Shown here piece by piece: positions 1-8,831 of a stretch of 64,000 nt of DNA. Each line of letters begins with the position of its first letter. Position 1 is the first letter of the stretch. A model generated the notes under the pieces. The model was not told the origin of the DNA. It did not search any database and was given only the letters and a program-made list of their open reading frames with translations. The stretch comes from Geodermatophilus sp. DSM 45219 (GTDB taxonomy: Bacteria > Actinomycetota > Actinomycetes > Mycobacteriales > Geodermatophilaceae), in NCBI RefSeq assembly GCF_900104025.1, contig NZ_FNIQ01000004.1, forward strand, positions 310,001 through 374,000. Direction: 5' to 3'. The position numbers and the translations under genes are program-made.

Positions 1-616
1 AGGACAGCAGCCCGCCCGCGGCCGGGGGCAGCAGCCCGTACAGCGCAGCGGCCGGCCGACCGGCGCCCGCGGCCAGCAGCGCCCGGTACGCCCCGCGCGG
101 CACCTCGTCGACCAGGTCGGCGAACACCTTGGCGGTCCCGGCCCCGTAGGGGAGGCCGATCGCCAGCACCCCGACCCACGGGTCCAGCCCGAGCACGTTG
201 ACCAGCAGCAGCCCCCACACCGCCTCGTGCAGTCCCCGGGGGACGGCGAGCAGCCCGCGCGCGGCCAGCCAGCCGGCGCGGCGGCGTCCCCAGGTGGTGC
301 GCGAGACGAGCACCGCACCGGCGGCACCGAGGACCAGCGCCAGCGCGGTGCCGGCCGCCGCGTAGGCGACCGTGACCAGCGCCGACCGGGTGAGGACGCC
401 GAGGAACTCCGCGTCGACCGCCGGGGAGAGCGCCGCCGACGCGAACCGGCCGAACTGCGCCGTCCCGGCGGGGTTGAGCACGTCGCCGGTGACCAGCCCG
501 GCGCCGGCCAGCGACCAGAGCAGCACCGCGAGGGCACCCAGGCCCCACGCCCAGCGCCGGCGGTCGCGCCGCAGCCGCGGCGGTGCCGCCGGCGGCCGGT
601 CGAGCGTCGTCGTCAC
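1..616 (-). CDS. Phosphonate-type ABC transporter permease (PhnE-like), 3' end beyond the window
   Basis: Inner-membrane permease of a phosphonate/phosphite-type importer. It reads from a GTG at 616 whose GTGA overlaps the stop of the ATPase gene, so translation is coupled. About 205 residues are visible and the C-terminus lies outside the window. After a short basic N-terminus (LRRDRRRWAWG) comes one membrane segment (GLGALAVLLWSLAGAGLV), then further hydrophobic helices. The stretch RGLHEAVWGLLLVNVLGLDP followed by IGLPYGAGTAKVFADLVDEV is the cytoplasmic coupling-loop region typical of PhnE permeases. Third gene of a phnD-phnC-phnE-ordered operon. The family assignment is firm; the actual ligand (phosphonate, phosphite or other) cannot be read from the sequence. 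Confidence 0.85.
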   Translation of the reverse strand, partial: MTTTLDRPPAAPPRLRRDRRRWAWGLGALAVLLWSLAGAGLVTGDVLNPAGTAQFGRFASAALSPAVDAEFLGVLTRSALVTVAYAAAGTALALVLGAAGAVLVSRTTWGRRRAGWLAARGLLAVPRGLHEAVWGLLLVNVLGLDPWVGVLAIGLPYGAGTAKVFADLVDEVPRGAYRALLAAGAGRPAAALYGLLPPAAGGLLS

Positions 617-1341
617 GGCACGGTCCGGTAGAGCTCCGCCAGGTCGGCCGCGGTCAGCGCGGTCACCGGGGAGTCGAGCACCACCCGGCCCCCGGCCAGC
701 CCGACCACCCGGTCGCAGTGCCGCCGCACCAGCCCGGGGTCGTGCAGCGCGGCGACCAGCGCGCCGCCGCGGGCCAGGGTCGGCTCGCCGAGCAGCGCCA
801 GCGCGCGGTCGGCGAGCACCGGGTCCAGCGCGGACGCCGGCTCGTCGGCCAGCACCAGGTCCGGGCGCTGCACCAGCAGCCGGGCGATCGCCACCCGCTG
901 CCGCTGACCGCCGGAGAGCTGCTCGGTGCGCTCGAACGCCCGGTCGGCCAGGCCCACCTGCTCCAGGGCGGCCAGCACCTCCGGCAGGCCCTGCGGCCGG
1001 AGCAGCGACCAGGCCGCCCGCGCCGCCGACCACCCCGCCAGCCGGCCGGCGTTGACGTCGTGCACCACGCGGAGCCGCCCGACCAGCTCCAGCGACTGGT
1101 GGACGGTGCCGACCCGGGCCCGCACCCGCCGGTCCGCGGTCGAGGCGCCGAGCACCCGCACCGAGCCGGACGTGGGCGGCACCGACCCGTTGGCCACCGC
1201 GAGCAGCGTCGACTTCCCGGCCCCCGACGCGCCGACCAGGGCGACCCGCTCGCCGGGACCCACCTCGAGGTCGACCCCGGCCAGCGCCGTCGTCCCGCCG
1301 TACCGGACCGTGACGCCGTCCAACCGCAGGACGGCGGTCAG
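613..1341 (-). CDS. Phosphonate-type ABC transporter ATP-binding protein (PhnC-like)
   Basis: ATPase that powers the PhnE/PhnD-like importer. Visible motifs are Walker A (VGASGAGKSTLL), the signature LSGGQRQRVAIARLL, Walker B (LVLADEPASALDP) and the H-loop (ALHDPGLVRRHCDRV). About 240 aa, normal for PhnC. The start is uncertain because no ATG or GTG lies in frame at the right place. I use the CTG at 1341, which overlaps the stop of the upstream binding-protein gene; a TTG at 1323 is the alternative. Overlaps on both sides show tight operon coupling. Confidence 0.85.
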   Translation of the reverse strand: MTAVLRLDGVTVRYGGTTALAGVDLEVGPGERVALVGASGAGKSTLLAVANGSVPPTSGSVRVLGASTADRRVRARVGTVHQSLELVGRLRVVHDVNAGRLAGWSAARAAWSLLRPQGLPEVLAALEQVGLADRAFERTEQLSGGQRQRVAIARLLVQRPDLVLADEPASALDPVLADRALALLGEPTLARGGALVAALHDPGLVRRHCDRVVGLAGGRVVLDSPVTALTAADLAELYRTVP

Positions 1342-2273
1342 CTGACCAGCCCCAGGTCGCGGCCGATCTGCTCGATGCGGTCGTGGTCGGAGGTCTGCAC
1401 CGGGACGAACGAACCCGCACCGAACAGGTCCAGCACGGGGTCGCCGGGCGGCAGGCCGGTGAAGAAGGCGAGCAGCCGGTCGGCCAGGTCCGGGACCCCG
1501 GTGCTCGCGGCGGCCCGCGGGTTCAGCAGCCAGTGGTAGTCGGCGTACGGCGGGGTCTCGGAGTGCAGGACGACGGCCGGGTCGACCGCACCCTCCTCGC
1601 TGCGCGCCCGCCAGACCTGCGCGTTGAGGGCGCCGGCCTGGTAGCTGCCGGAGGCCACCAGGGCGAGCGTGGCGTCGTGTGAGCCGGAGAAGCCGGGGCC
1701 GCCGGGGAAGCCCTGCGGGTCGACGCCGGCCTCGCGCAGGAACCACGCGGGCATCAGCCGCCCGGAGGTGGAGGTCTCGCTGCCGTAGGTGAACCGCAGC
1801 GGGGCGAGCGCGGTGAGGTCGGACGACGGCGCGACCCCGGTGGCCGCGTGGACGACGAACACCGAGGTGAAGGCCCGGTCGATGTCGCGCTGGGCGACGG
1901 GGACCGCGCCGGGGGTCTGCAGCCGGGCCTGGACGCCGGTGAGCCCGCCGAACCAGACCAGGTCCAGGTCGCCGGTGCGGAAGAGGGAGACGGCGGCGGC
2001 GTAGTCGGTGACCGGCGCGTACCCGACCTCGAGGTCGAGCCCGGTGGACACCGCCTCGGCGACGGTCCCGTACAGCCGCTGCAGGACCTCGGGGTCCTGG
2101 TCGGGGATGGCGCCGATGCGCAGCGGGGCTGACCCGGCGGGGGAGGCGGTGGGACGGCCGCAACCGGTGAGTGCGGCGCCGAGGGCGGCACCGGCGGCGA
2201 GGAACGTGCGGCGGGAGACGGGGCGGATCAGGTTCTCGGGGCCACCCGACCGGGCGACGCGGCGGATCCCCAC
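1338..2273 (-). CDS. Phosphonate-type substrate-binding lipoprotein (PhnD-like)
   Basis: Extracytoplasmic binding protein of the same operon. The N-terminus carries twin arginines (SRRTFLAAGAALGAALTGCG) ending in a lipobox (ALTGC), so it is probably Tat-exported and lipid-anchored. The mature part has PhnD-family features: RIGAIPDQDPEVLQRLYGTV near the start, DLVWFGGLTGVQAR, and SGRLMPAWFLREAGVDPQGF. I take the GTG at 2273 as the start (about 311 aa); a CTG at 2231 just before the twin arginines is possible. A much longer upstream reading frame runs through the divergent promoter region and is not credible. First gene of the minus-strand operon, divergent from the LivK-like gene. Confidence 0.82.
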   Translation of the reverse strand: MGIRRVARSGGPENLIRPVSRRTFLAAGAALGAALTGCGRPTASPAGSAPLRIGAIPDQDPEVLQRLYGTVAEAVSTGLDLEVGYAPVTDYAAAVSLFRTGDLDLVWFGGLTGVQARLQTPGAVPVAQRDIDRAFTSVFVVHAATGVAPSSDLTALAPLRFTYGSETSTSGRLMPAWFLREAGVDPQGFPGGPGFSGSHDATLALVASGSYQAGALNAQVWRARSEEGAVDPAVVLHSETPPYADYHWLLNPRAAASTGVPDLADRLLAFFTGLPPGDPVLDLFGAGSFVPVQTSDHDRIEQIGRDLGLVS

Positions 2274-2577
2274 TACGTCCTGCAGCGGGGCTGGGGAGCG
2301 GACACAGGGGACCTCCGGGGGGCGGGGACGGGCCCCCATCCTGTACCGGTCCCGGCGGCGACGCGTCCGTGGCCCGGCCCAGGTCACGTTCTGGGCACGG
2401 CGCTCCCGCCCCATGACGGACGACCGCCCGCGGGTGCTTACTGTGTCGGCTGCCACCGGCCGCCCGGACACGGCCGGCCACACGACGCCCGCCGCGAGGG
2501 GCCGGGTCCCCGGCCGTCCGCGGGGCACGCGAGCCACCCGGGCCGGTGCGGCCGTCGTGCACGACCAGGGGAGAGAC
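2274..2577. other. Divergent intergenic region between the two transport operons
   Basis: About 300 bases between divergently read binding-protein genes, so it must hold both promoters. On the plus strand TACTGT at 2439-2444 fits the actinobacterial -10 pattern TANNNT. I see no convincing -35 and no recognisable riboswitch or coding sequence. Confidence 0.4.
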
Positions 2578-3756
2578 ATGCGCGTTCCGCTCAGCACCGC
2601 CGCCGCTGCCACCGCGGCGGTCTTCCTGCTCGCCTCCTGCGGCTCCGGCGAGGGGGGTGGCGGCGGTACGGCCGCCTCGGGCGAGCTCTCCGGTGAGGGG
2701 ACCGGGGACTCCTGCACCATCGAGGGCGAGGTGCCGATCGGCGCCGTGCTCAGCCTGACCGGCGCCGCGGCCAGCTACGGCGAGTCCCAGCAGCGCGGCC
2801 TGGAGCTGGCCGCCGCGCAGCTGGCCGAGAAGGGCGGGGTCACCTACGACCTGAGGATCGAGGACGACCAGACCGACCCGCGGCAGGGCATCACGCTGTT
2901 CGACCAGTTCGTGTCCGACGGCGTGAGCCTGATCATCGGCCCCACGCTGTCCAACGCCGCGGTGCAGGCCGACCCCATCGCCCAGGAGGCCGGCGTCCCG
3001 GTGCTCGGCATCTCCAACACCGCGGCCGGCGTCACCGAGATCGGCGACTACATCTTCCGGAACTCGCTCACGGAGCAGGCGGTGATCCCGCAGACCATCG
3101 CCACCGCCACCGAGGAGTTCGGCCTGCAGGACGTCGTCGTGATGTACAGCAACGACGACGCCTTCACCGAGTCCGGGTACGAGGCCTTCACCGCCGCGCT
3201 GGAGGAGGAGGGCGTCACGGTGAGCGAGACGATCACCTTCTCCAAGGCCGACACCGACTTCCGCGCCCTGCTCACCCAGGCCCAGCAGAGCGAGCCCGAC
3301 GCGATCGTCGTCTCGGCGCTGATCGAGGCCGCGATCCCGCTGGTCACCCAGGCCCGCGAGCTCGGCATCGACGTGCCGATCATCGGCGGCAACGGGTTCA
3401 ACAACCCGCGGCTGATGGCCGACGCGGGCCAGGCGGCCGAGGGCGTCGTCGTCGGTGCCGCCTGGAACTCCGCCTCCGACAACCCGGAGAACCAGGCCTT
3501 CCTCGAGGCCTACGAGGCCGCGTACAGCGCCCAGCCCGACCAGTTCGCCGCCCAGGCGTACACCGGCCTGATGCTCGTCGACCAGGCCGTCCGCGCGAAC
3601 TGCGCCGCCGACCGCGAGAGCATCAAGGCGGCGCTGGGCGAGCTGGAGGACGTCCCCACGGTGCTCGGTGAGTTCTCCATCGACGAGAACCGGGACGCCG
3701 TCCACCCGGCCGTCGTGCAGGTCGTCCGCGACGGGTCGTTCGCCGTCCTGGAGTGA
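2578..3756 (+). CDS. Branched-chain amino-acid-type ABC transporter substrate-binding lipoprotein
   Basis: Type I periplasmic binding protein of the Liv/HAAT family, 392 aa. The ATG at 2578 follows AGGGGAGAG, a good ribosome-binding site. The signal peptide ends in a lipobox (LLASC, Cys about residue 21), followed by a Gly-rich linker (GEGGGGG). The mature protein opens with PIGAVLSLTGAAASYG, the usual start of this fold, and contains LIIGPTLSNAA and VVVMYSNDDAFTESGYEAF. First gene of livK-livH-livMG-livF. Ligand not determinable: family members bind Leu/Ile/Val, amides, urea or aromatic acids. Confidence 0.9.
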   Translation: MRVPLSTAAAATAAVFLLASCGSGEGGGGGTAASGELSGEGTGDSCTIEGEVPIGAVLSLTGAAASYGESQQRGLELAAAQLAEKGGVTYDLRIEDDQTDPRQGITLFDQFVSDGVSLIIGPTLSNAAVQADPIAQEAGVPVLGISNTAAGVTEIGDYIFRNSLTEQAVIPQTIATATEEFGLQDVVVMYSNDDAFTESGYEAFTAALEEEGVTVSETITFSKADTDFRALLTQAQQSEPDAIVVSALIEAAIPLVTQARELGIDVPIIGGNGFNNPRLMADAGQAAEGVVVGAAWNSASDNPENQAFLEAYEAAYSAQPDQFAAQAYTGLMLVDQAVRANCAADRESIKAALGELEDVPTVLGEFSIDENRDAVHPAVVQVVRDGSFAVLE

Positions 3757-3855
3757 CCCGGCGTCCCCCTCCGGTCGGTGGACCGGCCGGAGGGGGTTCC
3801 CGGCACCTCCCGCGGACGGCCGGTACCCGAACACACGAATCAGGCAGGGACGGCT

Positions 3856-4731
3856 GTGCAGCAGCTCCTCAACGGCATCTTCATCGGTTCGATCTACGCG
3901 CTGTTCGCCATCGGCTTCACCCTGGTCTTCGGGATCCTGGACCGGCTGAACCTGGCGCACCCCGCGGTGTTCGCCGCCTCGGCCTTCGTGGGCATCGAGC
4001 TGGTCGAGCGGGGCGGGCTGTCGCTGTGGGCGGCGCTGCCCGTCGTGTTCGTCTTCGGCGCGGTGCTCGGCCTGGTGATCGAGCGGCTGGCGTTCCGTCC
4101 CCTCAAGGGCCGCGCCGACGCCCACTTCGCCGGGCTGATCTCCTCGATCGCCCTGGCGGGGATGCTGATCGCCCTGCTGCAGTGGCGCTACGGCCCGGAC
4201 ACCCGCCGGTTCCCCGCCGGGTCGTTCCCCGAGACCCGCTTCGAGGTCGCCGGCGCGCAGGTGACCCTGGCGCAGGTGGTCATCCTCGCCGTCTCCCTCG
4301 CCCTCATGGTCGGGCTGACGTACATGGTCACCCGGACCCGCCTGGGCCGTGGCATGCGCGCCGTCGCGGAGAACCCGACCGCCGCCCGGGTGCTCGGCGT
4401 CGACGTCGACCGGATCACCGCCGTCACCTTCGCCATCTCCTCGGCGCTGGGCGCGGTCGCCGGCGTGCTGTTCGCCATCAACGTGAACACCGCCCAGCTC
4501 GGCATGGGCTCGGCCATCGAGCTCAAGGGGCTGGCCGTGATCATCGTCGGCGGCATGGGCTCGCTGCCCGGGGCGCTCATCGGCGGGCTCGTGCTGGGGC
4601 TGGCCGAGGTCTTCGCCGTCCAGTACATCGGGTCGTCCTGGCGCGACGTGATCGCCTTCGGCCTGCTGTTCCTGATCCTGCTGGTGCGCCCGCAGGGGCT
4701 GCTCGGCGCCCGGAAGGTGCGGGAGGTCTGA
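3856..4731 (+). CDS. livH: Branched-chain amino-acid-type ABC permease LivH
   Basis: Integral membrane permease, 291 aa, hydrophobic throughout. The GTG at 3856 gives the canonical LivH N-terminus (MQQLLNGIFIGSIYALFAIG); the open frame to 3778 has no similar support. Family signatures are GFTLVFGILDRLNLAH near the start and AVAENPTAARVLGVDVDRI in the cytoplasmic loop that docks on the ATPase. A 99-base gap separates it from livK. Its TGA overlaps the ATG of the next gene by one base. Partner of the LivM domain encoded next. Confidence 0.92.
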   Translation: MQQLLNGIFIGSIYALFAIGFTLVFGILDRLNLAHPAVFAASAFVGIELVERGGLSLWAALPVVFVFGAVLGLVIERLAFRPLKGRADAHFAGLISSIALAGMLIALLQWRYGPDTRRFPAGSFPETRFEVAGAQVTLAQVVILAVSLALMVGLTYMVTRTRLGRGMRAVAENPTAARVLGVDVDRITAVTFAISSALGAVAGVLFAINVNTAQLGMGSAIELKGLAVIIVGGMGSLPGALIGGLVLGLAEVFAVQYIGSSWRDVIAFGLLFLILLVRPQGLLGARKVREV

Positions 4732-6569
4732 TGCTCGCCGAGTACGCCACCACGCTGACCTTCATCGCCCTCGGCGCGATCTTCGCCTACTCCTTCTACG
4801 CCGTCCTGATCGCCGGGCAGCTGAGCCTCGGCCAGGCCGGCTTCGCCGCCATGGCGGCGTTCTCCGCCGCCACCCTGGCCCCGAGCGGGGACGACGTCGG
4901 CGACGTGCCCGCGCTGCTGACCGCCGTCGTCATCGGCATGGCCGTCGGTGCCCTCGGCGCCGTCGTGCTGGGCCTGCCGACGATGCACCTGCGAGGGGTC
5001 TTCCTCGCCATCGCCACGCTCGGGTTCGCCGAGGCGGTGCGCGTCGTGCTGCTCAACCTGGAGTGGACCGGCGGCGCGCAGGGGCTCGCGGTGCCGCGCA
5101 TCCTCACCGTCGGGATGGCCTGGACGGCGCTGGCCGTCGTCGCGTACTGGTTCTGGCGGATGGGCCGCTCCCGGTACGGCCGGGCGCTCGAGGCGATCCG
5201 CGAGGACGAGCTCGCCGCCCGGTCCATGGGCATCGACGTGGGCCGCCACCGGCTCGCCGCCTTCGTCACCTCCGGTGCCGTGGCCGGCCTGTACGGCGTG
5301 CTGTTCGCCTACTACGTCCGGCTGATCGCACCCAACGACTTCGACTTCACCGCGGCCGTGGACGGCCTGGTCACCGCCGTCGTCGGCGGCTCCACGATGT
5401 TCCTCGGCCCGGTCCTGGGCAGCGGGTTCCAGACGATGGTCCCCGAGATCCAGCGGGCGGTCGGGGTGGAGGCGGGCTGGATCCGCCCCTTCCTCGCCGG
5501 CCTGCTGCTGCTCGTCGTGATCCTCTTCCTGCCGGGCGGGCTGACCAGCCTGGTCCCCCGGCGCACCCGCGTCCCGTCGTCCGGGGACGGGGACGGGGGC
5601 GGGGACGGGGCCACCGCGACGCGGCTGGCCGCCCGCCGGCACCCCGCCGCCGGCGAGACGGTGGTCAGCCTGACCGGGCTGGCCAAGGAGTACGGCGGGG
5701 TGCACGCCGTCCGGGGCGTCGACCTGGAGGTCCGCGGCGGCGAGGTGGTGGGGCTGATCGGCCCGAACGGCGCCGGCAAGACCACCCTGGTGAACATGAT
5801 CAGCGGCCTGGTGCCGCCCAGCTCGGGCAGCGCCACGGTCCTGGGGACGACGATCGGGCGGACCCCCGTGCACCAGGTCGCGGCGGCGGGGGTCAGCCGC
5901 ACCTTCCAGCACTCCAAGCTGTTCAACCGGTTGTCCGCGCTGGAGAACGTGCTCGTGGGCGCGCACCTGGTCAGCCGCCCGACCTTCCTCCGCCGCCTGC
6001 TGTGGCTGCCCTCGGCCCGGCGCGACGAACAGGCCGCCCTCGAGCACGCGGCCCGCTGCCTGCGGCGGGTGGGGCTCGGCGACCTGGCCGGCAACCGGGC
6101 GTCGTCGCTGTCCTACGGCGACCAGCGCCGGCTGGAGATCGCCCGCGCGCTCGCCGCCGAGCCCTCGCTGCTCATCCTCGACGAGCCGGCCGCCGGCATG
6201 AACCACGTCGAGGCGGGACGGCTGTCCGAGCTCATCCGGTCGCTGGCCCGCGACGGGCTGACGATCCTGTTCATCGAGCACAACGTCGGCATGGTCCTGG
6301 AGACCTGCACGCGGGTCGTCGTCCTCGACTTCGGCGAGGTCATCGCCAGCGGGACCCCGGCGGAGATCGCCGCGAACCCGGTCGTGATCGAGGCCTACCT
6401 CGGCACGGCCGACGACGAGCCGAGCGGTCGGTCGGTCGCCGACGGCACCCTGGCCGACCCCACCGGCGGCAGCGGTGCCGTGGCCGCCCCGGGCGCGGTC
6501 ACCAACGTGGACCCGAGCGCGGCCGGCACGCTCGACCTCCCGGACACCACCCCGAGGAACGCGCCATGA
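4731..6569 (+). CDS. Fused ABC permease-ATPase (LivM-LivG fusion)
   Basis: A single 612-aa reading frame joins what are normally two proteins. Residues 1-276 are a LivM permease (several membrane helices, LSLGQAGFAAMAAF, loop EAIREDELAARSMGIDV). Residues 277-309 are a hydrophilic linker rich in Gly/Asp. Residues 310-560 are a LivG ATPase with Walker A GPNGAGKTT (about 344-352), signature LSYGDQRRLEIARAL, Walker B LLILDEPAAGMNH and an H-loop in IEHNVGMV. The tail (561-612) is Ala/Gly/Pro-rich. There is no stop or internal start between the domains, so this is a real fusion and not a missed boundary. Such fusions are known in actinobacteria. Confidence 0.9.
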   Translation: MLAEYATTLTFIALGAIFAYSFYAVLIAGQLSLGQAGFAAMAAFSAATLAPSGDDVGDVPALLTAVVIGMAVGALGAVVLGLPTMHLRGVFLAIATLGFAEAVRVVLLNLEWTGGAQGLAVPRILTVGMAWTALAVVAYWFWRMGRSRYGRALEAIREDELAARSMGIDVGRHRLAAFVTSGAVAGLYGVLFAYYVRLIAPNDFDFTAAVDGLVTAVVGGSTMFLGPVLGSGFQTMVPEIQRAVGVEAGWIRPFLAGLLLLVVILFLPGGLTSLVPRRTRVPSSGDGDGGGDGATATRLAARRHPAAGETVVSLTGLAKEYGGVHAVRGVDLEVRGGEVVGLIGPNGAGKTTLVNMISGLVPPSSGSATVLGTTIGRTPVHQVAAAGVSRTFQHSKLFNRLSALENVLVGAHLVSRPTFLRRLLWLPSARRDEQAALEHAARCLRRVGLGDLAGNRASSLSYGDQRRLEIARALAAEPSLLILDEPAAGMNHVEAGRLSELIRSLARDGLTILFIEHNVGMVLETCTRVVVLDFGEVIASGTPAEIAANPVVIEAYLGTADDEPSGRSVADGTLADPTGGSGAVAAPGAVTNVDPSAAGTLDLPDTTPRNAP

Positions 6570-7297
6570 GCACCCCCATCCTGAGCGTGGAGGACCTGCG
6601 GGTCGGCTACGGGCGGGTCGAGGCCGTCCGCGGGGTCTCCTTCGCCGTCGAGCAGGGCTCGCTGGTCACCCTCGTCGGCGCCAACGGCGCGGGGAAGTCC
6701 TCGGTCATCAACGCGGTCTCCGGCATGCTGCGCCCGTCGGGCGGCCGGATCACCTTCGAGGGGCGCGACGTGACCCGGACGCCGGCCCACAAGCTGGTGG
6801 GCCGCGGGCTGGTGCAGGTCCCCGAGGGGCGGCAGATCCTGGCCACGCTCACCATCGAGGAGAACCTCCGGATGGGCGCGTGGCACACCGGCGGGACCGC
6901 CCAGCGGTCGATCGACGCGATGTACGACCGCTTCCCCGTGCTGGCCGAGCGCCGGGCGCTGCCGGCCGGCGCGCTCTCCGGCGGCGAGCAGCAGATGCTC
7001 GCCATCGCCCGGGCCCTGGTCGCGTCGCCGACGGTGGTGCTCATGGACGAGCCGTCGATGGGTCTGGCTCCCAAGATCGTCGACGAGGTCTTCCGGGTGA
7101 TCGAGGAGATCCGCGCGTCGGGCACCACCGTGGTGCTCGTCGAGCAGAACGCCCGCCGGGCGCTGCGCGCCGCCGACCACGGCTACGTGCTGCAGAGCGG
7201 CGAGGTCGTGCACTCCGGCCCGGCGGCCGGGCTGCTCGCCGACGAGCGCATCGTGCAGGCCTACCTGGGGGTCGAGACCCCGCCCGGCCGGCGGTGA
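6566..7297 (+). CDS. livF: Branched-chain amino-acid-type ABC ATPase LivF
   Basis: Second ATPase of the importer, 243 aa, starting at an ATG that overlaps the previous stop (ATGA). Motifs: Walker A VGANGAGKSSVINAVSG, the LivF-type Q-loop region GLVQVPEGRQILATLTIEEN, signature LSGGEQQMLAIARAL, Walker B VVLMDEPSMGLAP and H-loop VLVEQNARRAL. It heterodimerises with the LivG half of the fusion protein by family analogy. Last gene of the operon. Confidence 0.93.
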   Translation: MSTPILSVEDLRVGYGRVEAVRGVSFAVEQGSLVTLVGANGAGKSSVINAVSGMLRPSGGRITFEGRDVTRTPAHKLVGRGLVQVPEGRQILATLTIEENLRMGAWHTGGTAQRSIDAMYDRFPVLAERRALPAGALSGGEQQMLAIARALVASPTVVLMDEPSMGLAPKIVDEVFRVIEEIRASGTTVVLVEQNARRALRAADHGYVLQSGEVVHSGPAAGLLADERIVQAYLGVETPPGRR

Positions 7298-7325
7298 CGC
7301 GTCGGGTCGCCCGGCCGGTGCGCTC

Positions 7326-7331
7326 TATCGT
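7326..7331 (+). promoter_or_regulatory. Putative -10 hexamer of a leaderless promoter (HIT gene)
   Basis: TATCGT fits TANNNT and ends six bases before the GTG at 7338, so transcription would begin at or next to the start codon. No Shine-Dalgarno sequence is present. This also supports the GTG as start. Confidence 0.5.
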
Positions 7332-7337
7332 CGGCGC

Positions 7338-7697
7338 GTGACCGACTGCCTGTTCTGCCGCATGGTCGCGGGCGAGATCCCCGCCGACGTCGTGCACGAG
7401 ACCGACCGGACGCTGGCCTTCCGGGACATCAACCCGCAGGCGCCCACCCACGTCCTCGTGGTCCCCAAGGCGCACCACCCGACGGCGGCCGCGCTGGCGC
7501 AGGCCGACCCGGACCTGCTCGGCGCCGTCGTCCGGGCGGCGGGCGACGTGGCCGTCCAGGAGGGGTTGGTGACCGAGGACGGCGTGGCGCCGGGCTACCG
7601 GGTGGTCACCAACACCGGCCCGGCGGCCGGGCAGACCGTGCACCACGTGCACCTGCACGTCCTGGGCGGCCGCGACCTGCGCTGGCCGCCCGGCTGA
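7338..7697 (+). CDS. HIT family nucleotide hydrolase/transferase
   Basis: Histidine-triad protein of 119 aa, normal for the HINT branch, acting on nucleoside phosphoramidates or AMP-lysine-type substrates. The N-terminal CLFCRMVAGEIPADVVHE carries the Cys pair common in bacterial members. The catalytic triad is near the C-terminus in HHVHLHVLGG. Starts with GTG directly behind a -10-like hexamer. Stands alone; the exact substrate is not inferable. Confidence 0.92.
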   Translation: MTDCLFCRMVAGEIPADVVHETDRTLAFRDINPQAPTHVLVVPKAHHPTAAALAQADPDLLGAVVRAAGDVAVQEGLVTEDGVAPGYRVVTNTGPAAGQTVHHVHLHVLGGRDLRWPPG

Positions 7698-7913
7698 GAG
7701 GGTCCGGTGCGCCGCCTGCGCCCGGTCCCCGCGGCCGTCCGTTCCGCCCCGTCGGCTGCAGCCCGGGAGCGGGAACGCAGCCCGCGCCTGGTGCCGGATC
7801 CCCGACGATCCGGCCGAGATCCGGGCCGGGCCGGTGAGCTCGTCAGCCCGTCGTGGCCCGGGCCGTCGGTCGTGGTCCCGTAGCGATGAGTTCCGGCCGG
7901 GTCGGGGGTCCGT

Positions 7914-7962
7914 CCTGGTGTCGTAGGGCGTCGTACGACGCCGCCCGGCACGAGACACCAGG
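7914..7962. promoter_or_regulatory. Nested palindrome just upstream of the DUF899 gene
   Basis: Nine-base inverted arms, CCTGGTGTC (7914-7922) and GACACCAGG (7954-7962), enclose a perfect 16-base palindrome GGCGTCGTACGACGCC (7927-7942). The right arm runs into the ribosome-binding site (GGGAGG, 7961-7966) of the gene at 7972. It could be an operator, or an RNA structure that hides the start site. Confidence 0.6.
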
Positions 7963-7971
7963 GAGGACGTC

Positions 7972-8754
7972 ATGACGACCACGCCGAGGAACCCGACCAC
8001 CGCGCTCCCCGGCCGCCCGCCCGTCGTCGACCTCGCCACCTGGCAGGCCGCCCGGGCCGAGCTCCTGGTCCGCGAGAAGGCCCACACCCGTGGGGGCGAC
8101 GCCCTCGCCGCGGCCCGCCGCCGGCTGCCGATGGTGGAGCTCGACGGGTCGGTCGAGGTCGTCGGACCTGATGGCCCGGTCCCGTTCCTGGACCTGTTCC
8201 AGGGTCGCGACGAGCTCGTGGTCTACCACTCGATGTGGCACGACGGCGCGCCGCACCAGGGGCAGTGCGAGGGATGCACCTTCAACGTCTGGCAGATGCG
8301 GGACACCGTCTACCTCAACGCCCGCGGTGTCTCGTTCGCCGTCCTGACCTCGGGACGCTGGGAGGAAGTGGCTCCCTACGTCGAGTTCATGGGCTACACC
8401 CAGCCCTGGTACTCGGTGCGCGGCGTGGAGGCGCCGATCGCCACCGCAGAGGGGCACATCGTCTGCTACCTGCGCGACGGCGACCGCGTGTTCCTCACCT
8501 ACTCCACGACGGGCCGCGGCAACGAGCCGGCCGACGGGACCCTCGGTCTCCTCGACATGACGCCCTACGGCCGCGGCGAGGCGTGGGAGGACAAGCCCGA
8601 GGGCTGGCCCGAGGGGCGCGACGCGTGCTGGTACTGGCGTTCGGACGCGGACGGGAACGCCACCTGGGGCCCGACCAGCCGGCCCGTGCCGCAGTGGACC
8701 CGACCCGGCGCGACGCCCGTGGAGACCCTCGGCCGGCAGGGCCCCCACCACTGA
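7972..8754 (+). CDS. DUF899 family thioredoxin-like protein
   Basis: 260 aa, typical DUF899 length. The family has a thioredoxin-like fold and no established reaction. Recognisable segments are WQAARAELLVREKAHTRGGD, VVYHSMWHDGAPHQGQCEGC (with a CEGC pair where thioredoxins carry CxxC) and the C-terminal DMTPYGRGEAWEDKPEGWPE. The ATG at 7972 is preceded by GGGAGGACGTC. The nested palindrome immediately upstream suggests regulated expression. Not part of an obvious operon. Confidence 0.88.
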   Translation: MTTTPRNPTTALPGRPPVVDLATWQAARAELLVREKAHTRGGDALAAARRRLPMVELDGSVEVVGPDGPVPFLDLFQGRDELVVYHSMWHDGAPHQGQCEGCTFNVWQMRDTVYLNARGVSFAVLTSGRWEEVAPYVEFMGYTQPWYSVRGVEAPIATAEGHIVCYLRDGDRVFLTYSTTGRGNEPADGTLGLLDMTPYGRGEAWEDKPEGWPEGRDACWYWRSDADGNATWGPTSRPVPQWTRPGATPVETLGRQGPHH

Positions 8755-8831
8755 CGGGCCATCGTCGACAGCGTCGGCGGAGGTGTCCGGTACCGCCCGG
8801 TCATGCCTCGGTGGGCGGGGGTCCGCCGGCG

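Noticed and set aside
2274-2400. Riboswitch upstream of the PhnD-like gene
   Set aside because: GC-rich runs can pair in many ways, but no conserved riboswitch core could be recognised.
613-4125. 1170-codon minus-strand open frame across PhnC, PhnD and the LivK/LivH genes
   Set aside because: Only its last ~240 codons (the PhnC-like ATPase) look like protein. The rest is a high-GC antisense shadow of better-supported genes.
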